A stretch of 28,580 nucleotides of DNA from JAKAGZ01 sp964595355 (GTDB taxonomy: Bacteria > Bacteroidota > Ignavibacteria > Ignavibacteriales > Ignavibacteriaceae). Positions 23,535-28,580 of the stretch are shown here, in pieces. How positions within the stretch are numbered: the stretch's first letter is position 1; every line of letters begins with the position of its first letter. The DNA is taken from the NCBI GenBank assembly GCA_964595355.1, contig CAZQQD010000031.1, positions 1 to 28,580 on the forward strand. The letters run 5' to 3'. The translations under genes were made by a program, and so were the position numbers. Under the pieces are notes generated by a model. That model saw nothing but the letters and a program-made list of their open reading frames with translations. It ran no database searches and was not told where the DNA came from.

Positions 23535-23791
23535 CAAAGTAAAAGGATTTGCCGGAGACAATTTGCTGAATTTTTATAAGAAATGTATAAAAAATATTAT
23601 CAATTCCACATAAATTTAGCTACTTTAATTGACTAAACATTTTTGCAATTTATTAAGTCCTATACCATGTAAGAAAGCGATTATTTTATAAAAAAATTAA
23701 TGTATTATAAATGATTAAATTCAAAGGAAACTATTTGGATATTAGATTAGCAATTGTTATTTATATTCCCGTTAAATAAATTATATCATAT

Positions 23792-24097
23792 ATGTTTGAT
23801 TTAAATAAAATAGAACAAATTAAAGTCTTGTTCGGTAATACTGAAAAGACACATCTGGAGAAAGTGGCAGAACCATGGCAAAAAGATCCTGAATGGCCTT
23901 TATGGTATGCCCGACATATGAAGATAAAATTAGAGGAGATTCTGGGAAGACACTTTACAGTTGGAGAGCTGGTTTATTTATTACTTTCTGCAGAAAGCTC
24001 TCATAAAAAAATTTCTCCTAATACTGAAAGAACGGATTTTTATGCAAAATACTTGTTTGAGAAACATCATTTGCAGAGCGAAACAAGTAATGTATAA
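23792..24097 (+). CDS. Small conserved-looking protein of unknown function
   Basis: The 101-residue product is soluble, without signal or membrane segments. Its notable block is DPEWPLWYARHM (32-43), followed by LEEILGRHFTVGELVYLLLSAE. I recall similar DPEWPLWYA segments in uncharacterised proteins of other bacteria, but no named domain. The gene stands alone: 257 bases from the divergent sigma gene, with no Shine-Dalgarno before its ATG, and 127 bases before the DUF1579 gene. Codon pattern and composition match its neighbours, so I take it as real. Confidence 0.65.
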   Translation: MFDLNKIEQIKVLFGNTEKTHLEKVAEPWQKDPEWPLWYARHMKIKLEEILGRHFTVGELVYLLLSAESSHKKISPNTERTDFYAKYLFEKHHLQSETSNV

Positions 24098-24224
24098 ATC
24101 CTTGTTCAATTAAAGTTATAAGTCCTTTTCAATAAGGTATTTCCCTATCTACGCACATCTATAATAGTTTTATATATTTTGCTTTTAAAGTTACTTATTT
24201 AATAACAAATCGTAGGAGTATAAT

Positions 24225-24812
24225 ATGAAGTTACTCAGAACGTCTGTGATTCTAATATTTGTTCTTTGCATCACGGTGATTGCACCGGTCTATGCGCAGG
24301 ATCAGGATATGGCCGCTGTACAAAAAGCCTGGCAGGAATATATGACTCCGAGTGAAGGTCACAATATACTCGCGGCTCATGCCGGAGAATGGAAAACAGT
24401 TACTACAATGTGGATGGATGCAAATCAACCACCACAAAAATATGAAGGCGAAGCTAAAAGTGAAATGATTATGGGGGGAAGATATTTAAAAGCTACTTTC
24501 ACAGGAAATATGATGGGTATGCCCTTTGAAGGAATGAGCCTTGAAGGATTTGATAATACAAAAAAAGAATATACAAGTGTATGGATAGATAATTTCGGAA
24601 CAGGTACTTCAATAAGCACCGGCAAATACGATAAAAAGACAAAGTCAATCGTTTATAAAGGAACCGTTTACGATCCTATGATAGGTAAAGAAACTGTTCT
24701 CAAACAAGTTGTTAAAAATATAGACAAAGATCATCATGTAATTGAAATGTACCAGGTTGTAAATGGTACGGAGCTGAAAACTATGGAGGTTTCTTTCGAA
24801 AGGAAAATGTAG
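24225..24812 (+). CDS. Secreted DUF1579 protein
   Basis: The 195-residue protein has a classical signal peptide with likely cleavage after VYA (residue 24), so it is exported. The mature part fits DUF1579: HAGEWKTVTTMW, a Met-rich MGGRYLKATFTGNMMGMPFEGMSLEGFDN stretch, YTSVWIDNFGTGTSIS and the final strands. The family is lipocalin-like in sequence pattern and uncharacterised. A good GGAG site lies before the ATG and a terminator follows directly, so it is monocistronic. Nine or so methionines in the mature N-terminal half are notable but may be unrelated to function. Confidence 0.83.
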   Translation: MKLLRTSVILIFVLCITVIAPVYAQDQDMAAVQKAWQEYMTPSEGHNILAAHAGEWKTVTTMWMDANQPPQKYEGEAKSEMIMGGRYLKATFTGNMMGMPFEGMSLEGFDNTKKEYTSVWIDNFGTGTSISTGKYDKKTKSIVYKGTVYDPMIGKETVLKQVVKNIDKDHHVIEMYQVVNGTELKTMEVSFERKM

Positions 24813-24828
24813 AAAGCTGTGTCAGAAA

Positions 24829-24861
24829 GGGTATCCGGTAACTATCGGATACCCCTTTTCT
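24829..24861. terminator. Intrinsic terminator shared by DUF1579 and arsC-like genes
   Basis: Perfect 9-base arms (24829-24837 and 24846-24854) are followed on plus by C-TTTT-C-TTTTTT. The convergent arsC-like gene has its last codons and stop inside the structure; on minus only a short T-stretch follows, so it works best for the plus-strand gene. Confidence 0.8.
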
Positions 24862-25279
24862 TTTTTAACTCTTTTTGATAGATCTCGCTAAATTTTTCTT
24901 TTATTTGATCTCTTGTTTTTCTAAACTCATTTATAACTTCTTCCTCACTCCCTGTAACTCCGGATGGATCTTCAAAACCGATATGTAATCTTTTTTCAAC
25001 CTTCCCGGTGAAAACAGGACAAGTTTCTTTAGCATTATCACATACAGTAATAACATAATCAAAAGAATCATTTAAAAATCGTTCCACACTTTTCGGCTTG
25101 TTATTACTTATATCGATTCCGATTTCCATTAAAACCATAATTGCTTTGGGATGAACCTCTATCGCAGGTTCTGTACCTGCTGAATAAACCTGTAAATCCT
25201 TATCGAAAGCCTTAAGTATCCCTTCTGCCATTTGGCTTCTACAGGAATTTCCAGTACAAAGTATTAATATCCTTTTCAC
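24842..25279 (-). CDS. arsC: Arsenate reductase, thioredoxin-coupled (LMW-PTP-like) type
   Basis: The 145-residue protein has the P-loop CTGNSCRSQMAEG (Cys8, Cys13) and the redox pair Cys80 and Cys87 in VCDNAKETCP. This is the Cys triad that shuttles the disulfide in the S. aureus/B. subtilis ArsC type, reducing arsenate to arsenite with thioredoxin. A GFEDPSG segment follows, also typical. The start codon is GTG, four bases after the LOG stop, so the gene ends an operon aldo/keto reductase-LOG-ArsC. No arsR, arsB or acr3 gene is present nearby, so arsenic resistance here is unproven. Confidence 0.9.
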   Translation of the reverse strand: MKRILILCTGNSCRSQMAEGILKAFDKDLQVYSAGTEPAIEVHPKAIMVLMEIGIDISNNKPKSVERFLNDSFDYVITVCDNAKETCPVFTGKVEKRLHIGFEDPSGVTGSEEEVINEFRKTRDQIKEKFSEIYQKELKKKRGIR

Positions 25280-25283
25280 TCAA

Positions 25284-25814
25284 TTATCCGAGTTGTTTTA
25301 CCAAATGATCCGCTATTTCTTCGACACTTTTGCAAGGCTTTACCAGACCTGTTTTCCTTTTTTCTTTTTTGATCTGATTATCTATAATTGCAATGATATC
25401 TTTCCACATTTTTGAATGGCATACGATAGGTTTTCTTTTAAGTAAGTTTTTATTCATAAATTCCCAGACTGCCGCGAGTTCCAGCAAGGTGCCTGTTCCT
25501 CCCTGAAGGATAACATAAGCATCACCAATTTCAAGAAGTTTTGTAATTCTTTCAAATAACGTGTGACAACGGATTTCTTTTGTAAGATATTCGTTCGGTG
25601 AAACATGCCAAAGATCAACAGTAACTCCAATGACCTCTGTCCCTTCTTCAGCCGCACCTTTTGAGACTGCATTCATAATTCCTCTGTAACCGCCAGTACA
25701 AACATTAAAATTTTTCTGTGCCAATGTTTTTCCTAATCTATACGCAGTTTTAAACTCTTCATCACCTTCCTTAGGAAGAGAACTGCCAAAGACCGTAACT
25801 ATCTTTTTATTCAT
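25284..25814 (-). CDS. LOG-like nucleotide hydrolase family protein (variant motif)
   Basis: The 176-residue protein has the lysine-decarboxylase-like Rossmann fold of the LOG superfamily: TVFGSS at the start, CTGGYRGIMNAVSKGA (39-54), FERITKLLE (87-95), and QGGTGTLLE (104-112). The usual PGG is QGG here, while the Gly-Thr-Glu core is kept. This matches the TIGR00725-type branch rather than plant-style LOG, so activity on AMP-like substrates is plausible but not assured. It overlaps the aldo/keto reductase stop by 8 bases and is 4 bases before arsC, so the three are co-transcribed. Confidence 0.82.
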   Translation of the reverse strand: MNKKIVTVFGSSLPKEGDEEFKTAYRLGKTLAQKNFNVCTGGYRGIMNAVSKGAAEEGTEVIGVTVDLWHVSPNEYLTKEIRCHTLFERITKLLEIGDAYVILQGGTGTLLELAAVWEFMNKNLLKRKPIVCHSKMWKDIIAIIDNQIKKEKRKTGLVKPCKSVEEIADHLVKQLG

Positions 25815-26775
25815 AAAAGTTCTTATTCCATTTGTGTGTCTTTAATTCTCTTAATAATTCTCCCGACAAAGTTCCTTTATTTACACTTGCAATATTTGCT
25901 AATAAATTTTTTTCTTTTCTCATCCCAGGAATTACTGAAGTTACCGGACCAAAGCTGATTACATATCTTAATGCAGCTTCGGCCATGGTGTCAACTTCAT
26001 TTTTAACATCACTCATAATGCTATCAACGCGTAACTTTACTTCCAACTTTCGGGAACCCCGAAAATAATTATTCCTAAAATCTCCAATTGGAAAATCTGT
26101 GTTCGGTCCTATATTTCCCGTCAATGCACCCTCGTCAAAAGGAACACGCGCAATAATAGATATGTTATTTTTTTTACAGAAGGGAAACAAACGTTCTGTT
26201 GGTTTCTGATCGAAAATATTGAAAATTACCTGAAAGCTATCAATTAATCCTGTCTTCCCCGCTTCAATACCGTTTTCAGGTTGGTGATCATTAATTGATA
26301 TTCCCCAATACCTGACTTTACCTTCTTTCTTTAATTTATTTATTGCTTCTTTCCATTCGTCCTGCTCAGACCATTTATCATTCCATACATGAAATTGCAT
26401 AAGATCAACATAATCTCGTTTCAGGTTCTTTAAACTTTGTTCTGTCCTTTCGATAATATAATTTTTTGGAAAGGTCTCTTTAAGAGTTGAACCATCCAAA
26501 GCAGGCCATTCCATATCTTTGGGGGGAACTTTTGAAGCTATAAATAATTTTTGACCTGATTCTTTTTCAGCTTCACCTACTAGTTTTTCACTATGTCCCG
26601 CTCCATATACAAGAGCAGTATCAAAAAAATTAATCCTTTTATCAATTGCACGTAGTAACGTTCTTTTCGATTCCATATCATCTGCTCCTATCCACATCGA
26701 CTTGCCGATTCCCCAGCACCCAAAGCCGAGCAGGGAAATTTCTTCCTCAGACTTTGCAAATTTCCTTCTCTCCAT
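25807..26775 (-). CDS. Aldo/keto reductase
   Basis: This NAD(P)H-dependent TIM-barrel oxidoreductase reduces carbonyl compounds. The 322-residue protein keeps the catalytic tetrad: Asp52 and Tyr57 (FFDTALVYG), Lys82 (ASKVPP) and His129 (LMQFHVW). Toward the C-terminus VTSVIPGMRKEKNL corresponds to the cofactor-binding segment. The start is the ATG at 26775, set by a perfect GGAGGT five bases upstream; a TTG-like extension to 26805 is rejected. It is the first gene of a three-gene operon with LOG and ArsC. The substrate is unknown. Confidence 0.92.
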   Translation of the reverse strand: MERRKFAKSEEEISLLGFGCWGIGKSMWIGADDMESKRTLLRAIDKRINFFDTALVYGAGHSEKLVGEAEKESGQKLFIASKVPPKDMEWPALDGSTLKETFPKNYIIERTEQSLKNLKRDYVDLMQFHVWNDKWSEQDEWKEAINKLKKEGKVRYWGISINDHQPENGIEAGKTGLIDSFQVIFNIFDQKPTERLFPFCKKNNISIIARVPFDEGALTGNIGPNTDFPIGDFRNNYFRGSRKLEVKLRVDSIMSDVKNEVDTMAEAALRYVISFGPVTSVIPGMRKEKNLLANIASVNKGTLSGELLRELKTHKWNKNFYE

Positions 26776-26780
26776 ACAAT

Positions 26781-26786
26781 ACCTCC
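26781..26786 (-). promoter_or_regulatory. Strong ribosome binding site of the aldo/keto reductase gene
   Basis: A consensus GGAGGT on the minus strand lies five bases from the ATG at 26775; it fixes that start against the longer frame. Sites this strong are uncommon in this window. Confidence 0.75.
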
Positions 26787-26995
26787 GTAATATCAAAATG
26801 TTCAATTCGTTAAATTTTAATTTATAAAATCTATAAATAGAATATAAACACCTGGTTGATACACATTAAATAAACTTAACAAACTCCACTTAACCACTTA
26901 TAGTACAAATAATTAAAGAAAATTTACCGTTAGAATAAATCTGCCAGTATTTTACTTTACTTTTCTTAATTTTCAGGTCAATAAACCTTACACCC

Positions 26996-27024
26996 AACCT
27001 TTTGCTAAAGTTAAAGGTCTAAAA
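26996..27024 (+). promoter_or_regulatory. Candidate ECF-dependent promoter before the second sigma gene
   Basis: AACCTT (26996-27001), a 15-base spacer and GTCTAAAA (27017-27024) resemble the AAC / CGTC pattern of ECF promoters. They lie about 20 bases before the sigma ATG, as expected for autoregulation. Motifs are short, so chance is possible. Confidence 0.35.
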
Positions 27025-27045
27025 CAACAGATGGACAAAGATTAA

Positions 27046-27624
27046 ATGCAAACAGAAGAAATTGAACTTATAAAAAATGCACAACATGGTGACATGGCTT
27101 CATTTGAAAAGCTTGTTTACCAGTATGATCAGAATGTTCTTTCACTTGCTTATTCTTATATAAACAATCAAGATGATGCGAAAGATATTTACCAGGAAGT
27201 GTTTTTAAGGGTTTTTAGATATCTTAAAAAATTCGAGTTCAGAAGCGAGTTTTCAACATGGCTATACCGTATAACAGTAAATGTTGCGCTCACTTATAAA
27301 ACCAAAAAACACAAATATTCCTATGCATCTCTTGATGAAGAGATAACAGATGATGAAGGCGAAACAAAACCCATTTACGAAGTTGTTAAAAACAATTCCG
27401 CAAGTGATGAGAAAGCTATTAGTTCCGACATTTCATCGAATATAAAAGAAGCGATCGAAAGACTTTCACCACAACAGAAAATGGTGTTTACATTAAAACA
27501 TTTTGAGGAATATAAAATAAAAGAAATAGCCGAAATGATGAATTTATCCGATGGGACAGTGAAAAATTACTTGTTTAACGCTACTATTAAAATGAGAGAA
27601 TATTTAAAAGATTTTGACAGTTAA
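27046..27624 (+). CDS. ECF-type RNA polymerase sigma factor
   Basis: The 192-residue protein has region 2 (about 18-85; NQDDAKDIYQEVFLRVFRYL and FSTWLYRITVNVALTY) and region 4 (about 128-190; IERLSPQQKMVFTLKHFEEYKIKEIAEMM then LSDGTVKNYLFNATIKM). An acidic linker lies between them. It differs clearly from the other ECF sigma in this window and belongs to another subgroup. The anti-sigma gene follows after 15 bases, so both are on one transcript. A candidate self-recognised promoter lies just upstream. Confidence 0.92.
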   Translation: MQTEEIELIKNAQHGDMASFEKLVYQYDQNVLSLAYSYINNQDDAKDIYQEVFLRVFRYLKKFEFRSEFSTWLYRITVNVALTYKTKKHKYSYASLDEEITDDEGETKPIYEVVKNNSASDEKAISSDISSNIKEAIERLSPQQKMVFTLKHFEEYKIKEIAEMMNLSDGTVKNYLFNATIKMREYLKDFDS

Positions 27625-27639
27625 GATGGAGATGATAAA

Positions 27640-28580
27640 ATGAAACATCAAAAATATAGAGAAATGATAGAACTGGCTCTACTGAATGAATTGAATGACG
27701 AAGAGTTGGAAGAACTTCATAAACATCTAATAGAGTGTGATAACTGTCAATACGAGTATGACAAGCTTAACAACTTCTATAAAGAGATAGAAAAGCTTGA
27801 GAAAAAAGAAATTGATAACCTTACTTTACAAAACGCAAGACGTGATTTACGACTCGCTCTGGATAAGGAGATCTCTGGTCGCTCTTTTTTCGAAAAAATA
27901 ACTGACGGGATAGAGAATTTTACGTTCTACCATTATAAACCTGTATTAACTGGTGTTTCTTCATTGGTGATCGGGCTATTTATGGGTTATATATTTTTCC
28001 ATAGTAATGAAAGTAATTTTTTCGCAACAGCACAACTGGATCAGAATTCAACCAAAATTACAAATGTGAGATTCGAACAACCTGCAGGAATCAGCGGCGA
28101 AGTTCAGTTTACATTTGAAGCGGTAAAACCTGTAACCATGAAGGGAAACATTAACGATCCTAAAATTCAGATGATACTAGCGCAGGCATTATTGAATGAA
28201 AAAAATCCCGGCACGAGATATAGAACTGTCAGCGAGCTTGCAAACCAAACTGCAGAAAATAAAAGCGTAATAGACCCTAAAATTAAAACTGCCCTAATTA
28301 CAACGCTTGAACTGGACAACAATCCGGGCGTTAGAAAGAGAGCGCTCACTGCTTTGCTTAACCTCCCGTATGATCCACAGATAAAAGATGCACTGTTATA
28401 CACGCTCGTGAAAGATCAAAATTCAGGAATCAGAATTGCGGCGATAAACGGATTAACATCCGCTAAAATGGAAGGAAATAAGTTCGATGAAGAAACTTTA
28501 AAGATATTAAAACAAAAATCAAAAGATGATGACAATGAATATGTAAGAATTCGTGCAGCATCACTGGTTAAGGAGGCACA
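27640..28580 (+). CDS. ZAS zinc-finger anti-sigma factor with HEAT-like repeats (partial)
   Basis: This frame is open to the window end (313 codons). Its N-terminal cytoplasmic domain carries the ZAS signature HxxxCxxC (His29, Cys33, Cys36), which binds zinc and the partner ECF sigma. A linker is followed by one transmembrane helix (about 101-120). The extracytoplasmic part has a beta-like stretch (about 140-170), then helical repeats about 40 residues long with NPGVRKRALTALLNL, NSGIRIAAINGL and NEYVRIRAASLV, the pattern of HEAT repeats. The start has GGAG ten bases upstream. Placement 15 bases after the sigma gene supports the anti-sigma role. The C-terminus is missing. Confidence 0.88.
   Translation, partial: MKHQKYREMIELALLNELNDEELEELHKHLIECDNCQYEYDKLNNFYKEIEKLEKKEIDNLTLQNARRDLRLALDKEISGRSFFEKITDGIENFTFYHYKPVLTGVSSLVIGLFMGYIFFHSNESNFFATAQLDQNSTKITNVRFEQPAGISGEVQFTFEAVKPVTMKGNINDPKIQMILAQALLNEKNPGTRYRTVSELANQTAENKSVIDPKIKTALITTLELDNNPGVRKRALTALLNLPYDPQIKDALLYTLVKDQNSGIRIAAINGLTSAKMEGNKFDEETLKILKQKSKDDDNEYVRIRAASLVKEA

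Noticed and set aside
24842..26775. Arsenic resistance operon
   Set aside because: Only ArsC is present; no arsR, arsB, acr3 or arsA-like gene is seen within the window.
1..28580. tRNA, rRNA, insertion sequence, prophage or CRISPR
   Set aside because: No cloverleaf-like spacer, transposase or integrase, terminal repeats or regularly spaced repeats were found; spacers are short and ordinary.

Overview
The window looks like chromosome of an AT-rich, Gram-negative member of the Bacteroidota/Chlorobiota/Ignavibacteriota group. The reasons are its protein families (two large DUF2723 membrane proteins, a lipoprotein, Spy-like and ECF/anti-sigma modules), frequent weak Shine-Dalgarno sites, and a promoter resembling the Bacteroidota TTTG / TAnnTTTG type in front of rimP. 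An Ignavibacteria-like organism is my best guess; this is inference, since no rRNA is present.

Region 1 (1-7149, minus strand) is the conserved translation/transcription operon in the order rimP-nusA-infB-rbfA-truB-ribF-rpsO-pnp, with pnp cut by the window edge. It has a probable promoter and a leader hairpin directly in front of rimP, and an intercistronic hairpin between infB and rbfA.

Region 2 (7206-10080) holds two mechanosensitive channels, mscS (minus) and mscL (plus, with a C-terminal Cys4 ribbon), on either side of an uncharacterised lipoprotein gene and a 363-bp spacer. Good intrinsic terminators close the lipoprotein gene and mscL.

Region 3 (10070-18951) contains an RluE-like pseudouridine synthase overlapping a family 2 glycosyltransferase on minus. 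On plus are an orphan small protein, two tandem paralogous DUF2723 (GT-C-like) proteins of about 1000 residues, and a family 9 glycosyltransferase tightly linked to the second. This is the most interesting part of the window: a candidate envelope or protein glycosylation locus built on a duplicated, poorly characterised enzyme.

Region 4 (18992-21873) has a DinB-fold protein translationally coupled to a small VOC-fold protein, a LOG-family protein, and a convergent PLP-dependent group II decarboxylase.

Region 5 (22011-24812) holds a three-gene minus-strand cassette of ECF sigma factor, single-span membrane protein (probable anti-sigma) and Spy/CnrX-like periplasmic protein. It is followed on plus by an orphan small protein and a secreted DUF1579 protein.

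Region 6 (24842-28580) has an aldo/keto reductase-LOG-ArsC operon on minus. Divergent from it are a second ECF sigma factor and the start of a ZAS zinc-finger anti-sigma factor whose extracytoplasmic part is made of HEAT-like repeats (cut by the window end). No tRNA, rRNA, insertion sequence, prophage gene or CRISPR array was seen.
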